Shown here: piece by piece, positions 1 to 8,194 of the stretch
Layout of the letters: each line of letters begins with the position of its first letter
Position numbering within the stretch: position 1 is the first letter of the stretch
Notes under the pieces: generated by a model
Database searches by the model: none
What the model was told of the DNA's origin: nothing
Seen by the model: the letters and a program-made list of their open reading frames with translations, nothing else
Program-made: the position numbers and the translations under genes
Assembly (NCBI GenBank): GCA_964531285.1
Contig: CAZHDI010000063.1
Span: 1-18,963, forward strand
Source of the DNA: CAZHDI01 sp964531285
Lineage (GTDB): Bacteria > Pseudomonadota > Alphaproteobacteria > JAJFIK01
Length of the DNA: 18,963 nt
Reading direction: 5' to 3'

Positions 1-121
1 AGCAAGGACATGTCGCGGCACCCTGCCTATCGTCTGTCTAGCCAAAAATGGGTTCGGGCGCGCGGCTTGCGCGGTCTTCTGACGCGGCGCCGGTCCCCAA
101 ACATATGAAAGGAATGCGTCC

Positions 122-1201
122 ATGTCCGTTGCTCTTGATACCGCCGCCGACAGCCTGTGGGAGAATCCGATGGGTACCGACGGGTTCGAATTCGTTGAAT
201 TTGCCGCGCCGGACGCCGCGCCCTTACATGCGTTGTTCACGTCGCTCGGCTTTGTGGCCGTTGCCCGCCACAAGACCCGCCAGGCGACGCTGTACCGTCA
301 GGGTACGATCAATTTTATCGTGAACGAAGAGTCGACCGGTCCGGCGGCGGACTTTGCCAAGCTGCACGGGCCGTCGGCGGTCGCCATGGCGTTCCGGGTC
401 GTCGATGCGGGTGCGGCCCACGGCCGGCTGGTCGAAGAAGGCGCGACGGATAAAGCCGGCGAGGTGGGCCGGGTTGTCGATGTTCCGGCGATCGAAGGGA
501 TTGGCGGCAGCCTGCTTTATCTCGTCGACCATAAGACCGGATCCCTTTACGAAACAGAGTTCCAGCCTATTCCGGGTGCGGACCAGGCGCCGGCAGGGGT
601 CGGTCTGAAGGTGCTCGATCACCTCACGCACAATGTCGGCATGGGCCGGATGGATCATTGGGCCGGATTTTACGAACGGCTGTTCAATTTCCGCCAGATC
701 CGGTTCTTCGACATCGAAGGTCAGCATACGGGTCTGCGCAGCCGCGCCATGACGGGCCCTTGCGGTAAACTGCGGATTCCCATCAACGAGTCCGCCGACG
801 ACAAGAGCCAGATCGCCGAATTCATCGACCAGTATAATGGCGAGGGCATTCAGCATATCGCTCTGACCACAGACAATATCTGCGAGACCGTCGACCGGCT
901 GCGCGCCAATGGCGTCCAGTTCATGACCCCGCCGCCGGACACCTATTATGACATGATCGACGATCGTCTTCCGGGGCATGGCCAGCCGCTTGAGGAACTG
1001 AAGGCACGGGCCATTCTGCTCGATGGGGCCGACAATCGTCATCTGCTGTTGCAGATCTTCACCGAAGCCGTGGTCGGACCGATTTTCTTTGAAATCATCT
1101 CGCGCCAGGGCGACGATGGGTTCGGCGAAGGTAACTTCAAGGCCCTGTTCGAATCGATGGAGCGGGATCAGATCCGCCGCGGCGTTCTGTCGACGGATTG
1201 A
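122..1201 (+). CDS. hppD: 4-hydroxyphenylpyruvate dioxygenase
   Basis: Converts 4-hydroxyphenylpyruvate to homogentisate with Fe(II) and O2, in the cytoplasm; this is the entry step of the downstream homogentisate route. The 359-residue length is normal for the bacterial family. The N-terminal motif NPMGTDGFEFVEFAAP (residues 15-30) and the C-terminal half match the two vicinal-oxygen-chelate domains. The iron ligands expected for the family are visible: His167 in LDHLTHNV, His245 in GIQHIAL and Glu324 in FFEII. The ATG at 122 has a good ribosome binding site, AAAGGA at 108-113. It is the first gene of a five-gene same-strand run, and hmgA starts 94 bases after its stop. No regulator gene lies between it and the window start; only 121 upstream bases are visible. 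Function is very sure. Confidence 0.97.
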   Translation: MSVALDTAADSLWENPMGTDGFEFVEFAAPDAAPLHALFTSLGFVAVARHKTRQATLYRQGTINFIVNEESTGPAADFAKLHGPSAVAMAFRVVDAGAAHGRLVEEGATDKAGEVGRVVDVPAIEGIGGSLLYLVDHKTGSLYETEFQPIPGADQAPAGVGLKVLDHLTHNVGMGRMDHWAGFYERLFNFRQIRFFDIEGQHTGLRSRAMTGPCGKLRIPINESADDKSQIAEFIDQYNGEGIQHIALTTDNICETVDRLRANGVQFMTPPPDTYYDMIDDRLPGHGQPLEELKARAILLDGADNRHLLLQIFTEAVVGPIFFEIISRQGDDGFGEGNFKALFESMERDQIRRGVLSTD

Positions 1202-1223
1202 GCGCCGTCCGGCTCGAAAGAGA

Positions 1224-1262
1224 CGGGGCCGCCCCTGGCAAGTTGGAAGAGGGGCGGTCCCG
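1224..1262 (+). other. Strong stem-loop in the hppD-hmgA gap
   Basis: Arms 1224-1236 and 1250-1262 pair over 13 positions with one G:U pair; the core is GGGGCCGCCCC against GGGGCGGTCCC, around a 13-base loop. No T-run follows, so it is not a typical intrinsic terminator. It could stabilise or process the operon mRNA, or reduce read-through. The role is inferred; the pairing is seen directly. Confidence 0.55.
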
Positions 1263-1295
1263 CGTGCCGTTTCAGCAAAGGAGCACGCGACCGCC

Positions 1296-2447
1296 ATGGC
1301 ATCCAAGAGTTACATTTCATTTCCGCGGTCGGAGGGTCTGACCTCGCGGCAGGCCCATGCGGATCTGCCCGAGGGCACATTCGAACGGGAACTGGGCAAG
1401 GAAGGGTTCTTCGGCCCCGCGAGCCATATGTATCACCGCAATCCGCCCACGGGCTGGGTGGACTTTGACGGCCCCCTGCGTCCGCGCGCGTTCGATCTTA
1501 ATCTCATCGCGGCCAATGACATGACGCCGTGGAGCGCGCCGGAGGTGCTCTCCAATGCGCATATCCGTGTGCGGATGTGGCGGCTCGACGGCGCGATGGA
1601 TCATCTGGCACGCAATGCCGACGGCGATGAGCTGATTTTCGTGCATCGCGGCGCGGGCGATCTGTTCTGCGATTATGGGCATCTCAGCATTGCTCAGGGC
1701 GATTATGTGGTCCTGCCGCGCGGGACCATGTGGCGCCTGGAGGCGCGCGAGCCGGTCATGGCGCTGCTGATCGAGGCGACGGGCAGCAGTTATCAGCTCC
1801 CGGAAAAAGGTCTTCTCGGCCCCCATGCGATTTTCGACCCGGCCATGCTGGATGTGCCGGCGATCGATGAGGCGTTCCGCGATCAATCCGAGAAGCCCGG
1901 CACCTGGGCCGTGAACGTCAAGCGGCTCGGCGCGGTATCGACCGTGACCTATCCTTTCAATCCACTCGACGCGGTGGGGTGGCACGGCACGCTGGCACCG
2001 GTCCGGATCAATGTCAAAGACATCCGGCCGCTGATGAGTCACCGGTATCACCTGCCGCCGTCGGCCCATACGACGTTCGTTGCGAACCGCTTCGTCATTT
2101 GCACCTTCTGTCCGCGGCCCTTCGAAAGCGATCCGGGTGCGCTCAAAGTGCCGTTCTTCCACAATAATGACGATTATGACGAGGTGCTGTTCTATCACGC
2201 GGGCGATTTCTTCAGCCGGGACAATATCGATGCCGGCATGATGACCTTTCACCCTTGCGGGTTCACCCATGGCCCGCACCCCAAGGCGCTCAAGAATATG
2301 CTCACGCCCAAGAAAGACGCCACCGACGAATATGCTGTGATGATCGACACCCGCGGTGCCTTGAGCGTGGGCGCAGCTGCCGAAGCGGTGGAAAACACGG
2401 CGTATAAGGACAGTTGGAAGGGCTCGGCCCCGGCGGCCGCCGAATAA
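1296..2447 (+). CDS. hmgA: Homogentisate 1,2-dioxygenase
   Basis: Opens the homogentisate ring to give maleylacetoacetate, using Fe(II) and O2. The protein is 383 residues, shorter than the roughly 430-445 of the animal and Pseudomonas enzymes, and looks like the compact bacterial branch of the family. The C-terminal cupin core carries the likely iron-binding region: His289 and Asp295/Glu296 in FFHNNDDYDEVLFYH, and histidines in MTFHPCGFTHGPHP (316-329). The ATG at 1296 was chosen because AAAGGAG lies just upstream (about 1278-1284) and the protein then begins at the conserved region; the open frame runs further upstream only as a shadow inside hppD. It follows hppD after a hairpin-bearing gap, and the fumarylacetoacetase gene starts 19 bases after its stop. 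Context strongly supports the assignment; exact ligand numbering is by analogy. Confidence 0.93.
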   Translation: MASKSYISFPRSEGLTSRQAHADLPEGTFERELGKEGFFGPASHMYHRNPPTGWVDFDGPLRPRAFDLNLIAANDMTPWSAPEVLSNAHIRVRMWRLDGAMDHLARNADGDELIFVHRGAGDLFCDYGHLSIAQGDYVVLPRGTMWRLEAREPVMALLIEATGSSYQLPEKGLLGPHAIFDPAMLDVPAIDEAFRDQSEKPGTWAVNVKRLGAVSTVTYPFNPLDAVGWHGTLAPVRINVKDIRPLMSHRYHLPPSAHTTFVANRFVICTFCPRPFESDPGALKVPFFHNNDDYDEVLFYHAGDFFSRDNIDAGMMTFHPCGFTHGPHPKALKNMLTPKKDATDEYAVMIDTRGALSVGAAAEAVENTAYKDSWKGSAPAAAE

Positions 2448-2466
2448 CGCAACCAAAGGTGTTCCA

Positions 2467-3450
2467 ATGAAACTTGCCAGCCTGCGACAGGGCCGTGACG
2501 GCGCGCTGCATGTGGTGTCAGGCGATCTCACCCGGGCGGCGCCCGCAGGCGATATCGCGCCGACATTACAAGCCGCGCTCGATGATTGGACGGCCTTCGA
2601 GCCGCGCCTGCGTGCCTTGAGCGAGCGGGTCGAAGACGGCTCCGCCAATGGTGTCATCCCGTTCGATCCCAACCAGGCGGCGTCGCCCCTGCCGCGCGCC
2701 TTTCAGTGGGCGGATGGGAGTGCTTATGTGAATCATGTGGAGCTTGTGCGCAAAGCCCGGGGCGCCGAGATGCCCGAGAGCTTCTGGACCGATCCGCTGA
2801 TGTATCAGGGGGGATCGGACAGTTTCTTGGGTCCGCGCGAGCCGATCCGCATGGCCGACGAGGCCTGGGGCATCGATTTTGAGTCCGAGATTGCGGTAAT
2901 CACGGACGATGTGCCCATGGGTGTCGCGGAAGAGGCTGCCGGCCGGCACATCAAATTGATCATGCTGGTCAACGATGTCTCGCTGCGGAACCTCATTCCG
3001 GGTGAATTGGCCAAGGGCTTCGGTTTTTTTCAGGCTAAACCCTCGTCGGCGTTTTCACCTGTCGCGGTGACACCCGACGCGCTCGATGCGGCTTGGGATG
3101 GCGATAAACTCCATCTGCCGCTGATCACCGATCTCAACGGAAACCGGTTCGGCGCGCCCAATGCCGGCGTCGATATGACCTTTGGGTTCGCCCGTCTCAT
3201 CGCCCATGCCGCGAAGACCCGGCCCTTATGCGCCGGTACCATCATAGGATCCGGCACGGTTTCGAACTATGATCGCTCGGCCGGGTCGTCGTGCCTTGCG
3301 GAAAAGCGCATGTTGGAGACGATCGCGCATGGTGAGCCGCGCACGCCGTTCCTGCGGTTCGGCGACCGGGTCCGGATCGATATGCTCGATGAGAGCGGCG
3401 GCAGCATTTTCGGCGCGATCGATCAGGTGGTGGAACGCTCCGAAACCTAA
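2467..3450 (+). CDS. fahA: Fumarylacetoacetate hydrolase family protein
   Basis: Probable fumarylacetoacetase: hydrolyses fumarylacetoacetate to fumarate and acetoacetate, the last step of tyrosine breakdown. At 327 residues it has the length usual for the bacterial enzyme. The FAH fold signature is visible: metal ligands in the E-x-E motif GIDFESEIAV (Glu139, Glu141) and Asp170 in LVNDVSLRN, then FQAKPSSAFSP with Lys191, and GSGTVSN near 261-267. The ATG at 2467 has AAAGG at 2455-2459. It lies between hmgA and the isomerase gene. FAH-family proteins also act on other acylpyruvates, but these neighbours make fumarylacetoacetate the expected substrate. The symbol is given by context. Confidence 0.92.
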   Translation: MKLASLRQGRDGALHVVSGDLTRAAPAGDIAPTLQAALDDWTAFEPRLRALSERVEDGSANGVIPFDPNQAASPLPRAFQWADGSAYVNHVELVRKARGAEMPESFWTDPLMYQGGSDSFLGPREPIRMADEAWGIDFESEIAVITDDVPMGVAEEAAGRHIKLIMLVNDVSLRNLIPGELAKGFGFFQAKPSSAFSPVAVTPDALDAAWDGDKLHLPLITDLNGNRFGAPNAGVDMTFGFARLIAHAAKTRPLCAGTIIGSGTVSNYDRSAGSSCLAEKRMLETIAHGEPRTPFLRFGDRVRIDMLDESGGSIFGAIDQVVERSET

Positions 3451-3493
3451 TCGGCGGCGGATGGTTCCGATGTCGCGCTTGGATGAGGCGGAT

Positions 3494-4144
3494 ATGAAAC
3501 TGTACGGGTATTGGCGGTCGTCCGCGGCCTACCGTGTGCGGATCGCGCTGGCGCTCAAGGGCTTGCCTTGGGACCCGGTGTACATCCATCTTGTGAAGGA
3601 TGGCGGGATCAATCTGAAACCGGAATATCGTGCGGTCAATCCGTCTGCCAAGATTCCAACCCTTGAGATTGATGGGACGCCGCTGGGGCAATCTCTGGCG
3701 ATCATCGAGTATCTGGATGAGACGCATCCCAATCCGCCGTTTCTGCCCGCCGACCCACTGCTGAAGGCAAAGGCACGGGCCTTTGCCTACACCATCGCCT
3801 GTGACATTCATCCGCTGAATAATATCAAGATCGCCAATTATCTGCGGACGGAAGGCGGCTGGGGCAAGGATGAGATTTTCGCTTGGGCGCGAACCTGGAT
3901 TGCGGATGGTTTTTCGGCCCTTGAGGAAACGTTGAAGCGCGACGGGTGGCAGAGCCGGTTCGCGTTTGGTGATGCGCCGGGCCTCGCGGAGATCTGTCTG
4001 GTGCCGCAAATGTATAATGCCCGCCGCTGGGATTTCGATTTTTCGCCTTATCCGCGTCTCGTGGCGATCGATGAGGCGGCTCGTGCCCACCCGGCATTCG
4101 AGACGGCCGCGCCCGATGCGCAGCCGGACGCCGAAGTGCCCTGA
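3494..4144 (+). CDS. maiA: Maleylacetoacetate isomerase (zeta-class GST)
   Basis: Glutathione-dependent cis-trans isomerase that converts maleylacetoacetate to fumarylacetoacetate. With the ATG at 3494 the protein is 216 residues, the normal size. It begins MKLYGYWRSSAAYRVR, the family's N-terminus with the zeta-class SSxx catalytic motif (Ser9, Ser10). The glutathione-binding segment AKIPTLEIDG and LGQSLAIIEYLDE complete the thioredoxin-like domain, and a helical C-terminal domain follows. GAGG at 3485-3488 sits five bases before this start. In-frame ATGs at 3461 and 3470 would add 11 or 8 residues and have poorer spacing. It starts 43 bases after the hydrolase stop and ends 17 bases before the aminotransferase, consistent with one transcript. 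Gene order places isomerase after hydrolase, opposite to the reaction order. Confidence 0.95.
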   Translation: MKLYGYWRSSAAYRVRIALALKGLPWDPVYIHLVKDGGINLKPEYRAVNPSAKIPTLEIDGTPLGQSLAIIEYLDETHPNPPFLPADPLLKAKARAFAYTIACDIHPLNNIKIANYLRTEGGWGKDEIFAWARTWIADGFSALEETLKRDGWQSRFAFGDAPGLAEICLVPQMYNARRWDFDFSPYPRLVAIDEAARAHPAFETAAPDAQPDAEVP

Positions 4145-4161
4145 TTGAACCGGAGACCGCC

Positions 4162-5268
4162 ATGCCCCTCGTTCCGCCCCGCGCCGGCATTGCCGATATC
4201 GCGGCCTATGTACCCGGAGCATCCAGCCTGCCGGGCCAGGATCGGGTGATCAAGCTGGCCTCCAACGAGGCGGCCCTCGGGCCGAGCCCCCGGGCCATCG
4301 AGGCGGCGCGTGCGGCCGCGTCCCAGATCCATCTTTATCCGGACCCGCCGGCGGGCATCGTCAAACAGGCGCTGGCCGAGACCCATGGCCTTGAGGCGGA
4401 GCGTCTGATCGTTACGCCGGGATCGGAGTATCTTCTGGATCTGGCGATGCGGTGCTATGCCGGGCCGGGCGATGAGGTCTTGTTCCCGCAATTGTCCTTT
4501 GCGATGTATCGGATCCTGGCGCTGGCCGCCGGAGCGATCCCGGTCGAGGCGCCCGCGCCGAATTTCACGGCCAGTGTGGATGCGCTGCTCGATAAGGTCA
4601 GCCCGTGCACCCGGATCGTGGCCATTGCCAATCCGAACAACCCGACCGGAACGTGGATCCCGCAAGCCGAGATCCGGCGCCTGCGAGAGGGGTTGCCGGG
4701 CGATGTTCTGCTGATTATTGACAGTGCCTATGCGGAGTATCCGGAGGATCCGTCCTACGGGTCCGGTGCCGACATCGTGCGGGCCTATCCGCGGAATACG
4801 CTCATGACGCGGACCTTCTCCAAGCTCTATGCGTTGGCCAATCTGCGGGTCGGCTGGGGCTATGGCGGCGAAGAACTGCTGGATATGCTGGCCCGCGTGC
4901 GCTTGCCGTTCTGCGTGACGAGCCCGGCGGCGGCGGCGGCCTGCGCGGCGCTGGAAGACAGTGCGCATGCCGCGGCCGAACTGGCCCATTGCCGGGCCTG
5001 GCGTCCGCGCCTTGACGCGCATGTCCGGGCGCGCGGGTTGGAGCCGGTCGGCGATGGCGGCAATTTCCTCTTTGTCCCCGTGCCGGCGGCGATGGGCGGC
5101 TATAAGGCGCTCGACGCGCATCTGCATCGGGCCGGGATCATCGCGCGGCCGATTCCGCCGGCCGGTGCGCTGCGCATCACGGTGGGCACCGCCGGCGACA
5201 ATGAGGCTCTGATGGCCGCCCTCGACCGGTTCGACGGGAGCGCTCGGGACTACGCTCCGGCCCTGTGA
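4162..5268 (+). CDS. HisC-like PLP aminotransferase, probably aromatic
   Basis: A 368-residue fold-type I aminotransferase of the histidinol-phosphate aminotransferase (HisC) family. Visible landmarks are LASNEAALGPSP (32-43), NPNNPTGT (157-164), IIDSAYAEY with Asp187 and Tyr190, the Schiff-base lysine Lys221 in TFSKLYALANLRVGWG, and the substrate-carboxylate arginine Arg338 in LRITVGT. GGAGA (4152-4156) precedes the ATG by five bases. It is the last gene of the homogentisate operon and is followed by an intrinsic terminator. HisC-family enzymes in some bacteria also transaminate tyrosine and phenylalanine. Here no his gene is adjacent, so making 4-hydroxyphenylpyruvate from tyrosine is the attractive reading. 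That role is inference from context; histidinol-phosphate activity cannot be excluded. Confidence 0.85.
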   Translation: MPLVPPRAGIADIAAYVPGASSLPGQDRVIKLASNEAALGPSPRAIEAARAAASQIHLYPDPPAGIVKQALAETHGLEAERLIVTPGSEYLLDLAMRCYAGPGDEVLFPQLSFAMYRILALAAGAIPVEAPAPNFTASVDALLDKVSPCTRIVAIANPNNPTGTWIPQAEIRRLREGLPGDVLLIIDSAYAEYPEDPSYGSGADIVRAYPRNTLMTRTFSKLYALANLRVGWGYGGEELLDMLARVRLPFCVTSPAAAAACAALEDSAHAAAELAHCRAWRPRLDAHVRARGLEPVGDGGNFLFVPVPAAMGGYKALDAHLHRAGIIARPIPPAGALRITVGTAGDNEALMAALDRFDGSARDYAPAL

Positions 5269-5283
5269 TGCGTTAGAGTGCCG

Positions 5284-5311
5284 CACGCGGACGGCAGGTC
5301 CGCGTGTTTTT
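5284..5311 (+). terminator. Intrinsic terminator after the tyrosine operon
   Basis: A perfect 8-bp inverted repeat, CACGCGGA (5284-5291) and TCCGCGTG (5299-5306), encloses a 7-base loop and is followed at once by TTTTT. It begins 16 bases after the aminotransferase stop. Its T-run ends just before the GAGGGG ribosome binding site of the next gene, so it may act as an attenuator for that gene as well as the end of the operon. Confidence 0.8.
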
Positions 5312-5324
5312 CGAGGGGAAGACC

Positions 5325-5747
5325 ATGCAAACCGTGAAGACCCTGGTGTCTTGGCTGCTCGCGCTCTTGATCGTGGCGGTCTTCGTGCCGTCGCTCTTCT
5401 TCAAGTTCAGCGGCCATGAGAACAGCGTCTATATCTTCTCGCAGATCGATATCACCATGGAACAGTGGTTCGGGATGCGGTTCTTCGAGCCGAACCTGCG
5501 CTATGGCGTGGGCGCGATGGAAGCGCTGGCGTCGCTGCTGCTGTTGATCCCGGCGTTCCGGTTCTCCGGTGCGGCGCTGTCCTTCGTGCTGATGTCGGGC
5601 GCGATCTTCTTTCATCTGTTCACCGCGCTCGGTGTTGCGGTGGACCTGCCGTCCGGCGGCGGCGAGCCCGATCCGTCGCTCTTTGCGATGGCGGTCGTTG
5701 TGTGGGTTGCCAGCATCATCCTGATGGTGATGAGCCGGGGCAAATAA
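5325..5747 (+). CDS. DoxX-like small integral membrane protein
   Basis: A 140-residue protein with four predicted membrane helices (about residues 7-25, 60-78, 81-105 and 118-137). The first-helix end and loop VPSLFFKFSGHENSVYIF resemble the DoxX-like family of small inner-membrane proteins, some of which are tied to quinone or thiol redox. No catalytic residue can be assigned. The ATG at 5325 was chosen for its GAGGGG site (5313-5318) six bases upstream; a GTG at 5304 lies inside the terminator stem. The gene has the strand of the tyrosine operon but sits behind its terminator, so transcription would need read-through or its own promoter. Its stop lies three bases from the stop of the convergent phosphatase gene. 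Family assignment is moderate; function unknown. Confidence 0.75.
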   Translation: MQTVKTLVSWLLALLIVAVFVPSLFFKFSGHENSVYIFSQIDITMEQWFGMRFFEPNLRYGVGAMEALASLLLLIPAFRFSGAALSFVLMSGAIFFHLFTALGVAVDLPSGGGEPDPSLFAMAVVVWVASIILMVMSRGK

Positions 5748-5750
5748 GAC

Positions 5751-6641
5751 TTATGTCCCGGTGTCTCCGGCATCGGGCAGATCGAAATCGCTGGGCCGGG
5801 CACGGAAAAACAGCCGTGTCCGGCCTTTCCAGTCTGCCGCTTCGTAAGGCGCGAATGCCTGGGCGCGCCACGCCAGCGCGTCGCTGTCATGGCGCAGACC
5901 CAGGCGCCGGGCCGGGCCCGCGAGCCGCGCGCCAAGCCATGCACTGGTCCGCGCGCCGATGCCCCAGGCGCCGTCCAGTACGATCATTTTCAAAACGATG
6001 ATCGCCGCGCTGACGAAAATGCCCGCATAGATGACATCGCTGAAGAAATGGGCGCCCTGGACGATCCGGGTGATGCCCATCAGCACGCCGAACCCGACCG
6101 CGAGCGCTATCCAGACCGGCCGGGCAAACGGGATCAGCACCGCGACCGCCAGGACCGCGAACCCCATGCTTGCGTCGCCGGAGACGAAGGAGCAATTGCT
6201 CGGGCATTGATCCGCGATCAGAAGGGGCGGGCTGAACTCCTGGGTGCCGCCGAATTCGGTGATCTGGCGCGGCCGGGCGCGGCCCCAGTTTTCCTTGAAC
6301 AGCGCATTGGCGATCAGCCCCGGACCGGTGATCAGGCTCAAGGCCAGAAAGCTGTAGGCCGTGGCGCCCAGGTGAAACAGGGACTGCTGCCGGATCAGGG
6401 TGTAGCCCAGACCGATCAGCGAGAAGACCGCGAGCCCCATGGCGATCCATTCGATGAGATCGTTCAAGAACAGCGGTACCGGAGCGCGGGCGAGGGGGAA
6501 TTTCTGGATGTCGGGATCGTAGAACCAGCCGGCCACCCACAGATCGATCTGCGGCAGGATCAAAAACACAGCCCCGACGATCACGGCGGAAAGGCCGAGC
6601 CGGATGAGCCAGGTGGTCTCGCGCGACAGATCCGGGGTCAT
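5751..6641 (-). CDS. PAP2-family membrane phosphatase, variant motif
   Basis: A 296-residue multi-helix inner-membrane protein of the PAP2/type 2 phosphatidic acid phosphatase superfamily, whose active site normally faces the periplasm. Motif 1 is KENWGRARP (Lys116, Arg123, Pro124), motif 3 is TRIVQGAHFFSD (Arg192, His198, Asp202). Motif 2 reads SFVSGDAS (151-158), so the usual PSGH histidine position is occupied by Asp156. Substrates in the superfamily include lipid A phosphates (LpxE/LpxF), undecaprenyl diphosphate and phosphatidylglycerol phosphate; context favours lipid A or a polyprenyl lipid, but the sequence does not decide. A hydrophilic tail of about 70 residues follows the last helix. 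The ATG at 6641 overlaps the stop of the upstream transferase as ATGA, with GGAG before it. It is the last gene of the four-gene unit. Confidence 0.88.
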   Translation of the reverse strand: MTPDLSRETTWLIRLGLSAVIVGAVFLILPQIDLWVAGWFYDPDIQKFPLARAPVPLFLNDLIEWIAMGLAVFSLIGLGYTLIRQQSLFHLGATAYSFLALSLITGPGLIANALFKENWGRARPRQITEFGGTQEFSPPLLIADQCPSNCSFVSGDASMGFAVLAVAVLIPFARPVWIALAVGFGVLMGITRIVQGAHFFSDVIYAGIFVSAAIIVLKMIVLDGAWGIGARTSAWLGARLAGPARRLGLRHDSDALAWRAQAFAPYEAADWKGRTRLFFRARPSDFDLPDAGDTGT

Positions 6642-8194
6642 GACGTCTCCTCGGCGCGGCGGCCCGCGGTCTCCGGCGCGAAGGGCTTGAAGGCCTCGAC
6701 CAGATAGAAAGTGAACGTGCGGGTGCGCCCGCCGCCGATATCGTGGGTCACCGTGTCGAGCCGGGCGTGGCGCGCGAAATGCTCCAGCACCGTGTCCGGG
6801 TTTTTCGAGCGCGTGACGAACAAGGCAAAGCGGCCTGTGTCCTCCGTGAGCGGCGCATTCAGTTCGAAATGGTTCTCCGGGATGGCGTTGGAGTCCCACA
6901 TGGCGAGCGGCACGGTCAGGGGCCGGGCGTAATAGAGCATCTCGCCGTAGACCAGCCGGTCATTGACCAGGACCGCCGTGAAGGGCCGCCCCGCGACCCC
7001 CTCGCTCGCCCTGGCCTGTACCAGGTTGCCGATGTCGTCCCAGGCGCGCACCCGCTTGAAATCGTTGCCGCGCCCGAGTGCCTCGATGAGCGCGGGTGAG
7101 ACCAGCAGCGCCATGAGCAGCAGGCCGGCCGCGCTGTGCAGCAGGATCGAGCCCTTGAGGAGGCCCATGGCCGGGCGGCGCACGAGCCAGGCGGTCACGA
7201 GCACTGTGGCAGCCGGATAGGCGGTCGCCGCCCAATTCGCATTGGCGCGCGAGATGAAAGCCTGGGCCGTCACCACGATCAGCGGCGGGAGGATGAAAGC
7301 GAGCAGGAACAGGGTCTGGCGCCGGGTCCCGAAGTCCTTGAGACGGGTGCGGAGCGTCACGAGGCCCCAGAGTAGGGCGGCGAACATGACGGGGCCGAAG
7401 ACGCCGAACTGATCGCCGATGAACTTCGCCATGTTGCCCGGATTGAACAGCGATCCGCCCCAACTCGCATTGGCTGCGGTGTGCGAGACGGTCGCGAAGT
7501 CATGGCTCATGTTCCAGGCGATGTTGGGTGCCAGGATTGCGCCCGCAAGCACCAGGATCACCGCGCCGCGATGGGACACCAGCGATCCGCGCGCGGTGCG
7601 GTCCATGAGCAGCACCAGCGCGATCCCGGCGAAAACATAGACCATGGCGTATTTGCTCATAAAGCCAAGGCCGATCGCGATGCCGGTGAGGGCGGCCCAA
7701 CCCAGCCCCCGTGTCTCGATGGTCTGCCACAGGCCGATCAGGGCCAGCGACCAGAACATCAGCAGGGGGACGTCCGTGGAGGCGATGCTGGCCGAGAACC
7801 AGACGGCCGGCAGGGTGATATAGGCGATGGCGGTCCAGAACCCGGTCCGGGCATTGAAGAGGAGGCGCGCGAGCGCGAACAAAAGCAGCGCGGTGATCGC
7901 GTGGAGCAGCGGCGAGGACGCGCGGATGCACGCCTCGCTGTCGCCGCACAGGGCGGTTGTCGCGCCGATCGTCCAGGCCAGCATGGGCGGCTTGGAGAAA
8001 TAGCCGAACGCGAATTCCTTGGACCAGGACCAGTATTGCGCTTCGTCCGGCCCCAGATTGATGTCGGTCAGGACCAGCACCGCCAGCCGGGTCAGCGTGA
8101 TCAGGGCGACGATCGCCGCCGCGCCCTGAAACCAGGTGACCGTGATCTCGCGTCCCAACCCGGACCGCCGGACGGTGCTCGCTTGCGTGCTCAT
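6638..8194 (-). CDS. ArnT/GT39-like integral membrane glycosyltransferase
   Basis: A 518-residue polytopic protein of the PMT/ArnT (GT39/GT83, GT-C fold) class, which transfers a sugar from a polyprenyl-phosphate donor to an acceptor on the periplasmic side. The first periplasmic loop holds GPDEAQYWSW (48-57), with the acidic residues expected at the catalytic site, followed by FSKPP (66-70). STDVPL (139-144) and ANWAATAYPAA (319-329) are further family landmarks. A soluble C-terminal domain of about 130 residues follows the last helix. The start at 8194 overlaps the upstream phosphatase stop (ATGA), and its own stop overlaps the next phosphatase start. The acceptor may be lipid A, as for Rhizobium Rgt enzymes, but sugar and acceptor are unknown. 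It is distinct from the 583-residue transferase in the same unit. Confidence 0.87.
   Translation of the reverse strand: MSTQASTVRRSGLGREITVTWFQGAAAIVALITLTRLAVLVLTDINLGPDEAQYWSWSKEFAFGYFSKPPMLAWTIGATTALCGDSEACIRASSPLLHAITALLLFALARLLFNARTGFWTAIAYITLPAVWFSASIASTDVPLLMFWSLALIGLWQTIETRGLGWAALTGIAIGLGFMSKYAMVYVFAGIALVLLMDRTARGSLVSHRGAVILVLAGAILAPNIAWNMSHDFATVSHTAANASWGGSLFNPGNMAKFIGDQFGVFGPVMFAALLWGLVTLRTRLKDFGTRRQTLFLLAFILPPLIVVTAQAFISRANANWAATAYPAATVLVTAWLVRRPAMGLLKGSILLHSAAGLLLMALLVSPALIEALGRGNDFKRVRAWDDIGNLVQARASEGVAGRPFTAVLVNDRLVYGEMLYYARPLTVPLAMWDSNAIPENHFELNAPLTEDTGRFALFVTRSKNPDTVLEHFARHARLDTVTHDIGGGRTRTFTFYLVEAFKPFAPETAGRRAEETS

Noticed and set aside
1..121. Possible promoter or regulator binding site upstream of hppD
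   Set aside because: Only 121 bases are available and no clear promoter pair or dyad was found; only the ribosome binding site is supported.
5304..5327. Upstream GTG start for the DoxX-like gene
   Set aside because: It lies inside the terminator stem, lacks a ribosome binding site, and adds a short hydrophilic extension; the ATG at 5325 is well supported.
5889..6707. Long plus-strand open frame of 272 codons across the PAP2 gene, and similar long frames at 7481-8227 and 8630-10612
   Set aside because: They are antisense shadows in GC-rich DNA: rich in Arg, Gly, Asp, Gln and Pro, with no membrane or domain pattern, while the minus strand carries clear families.
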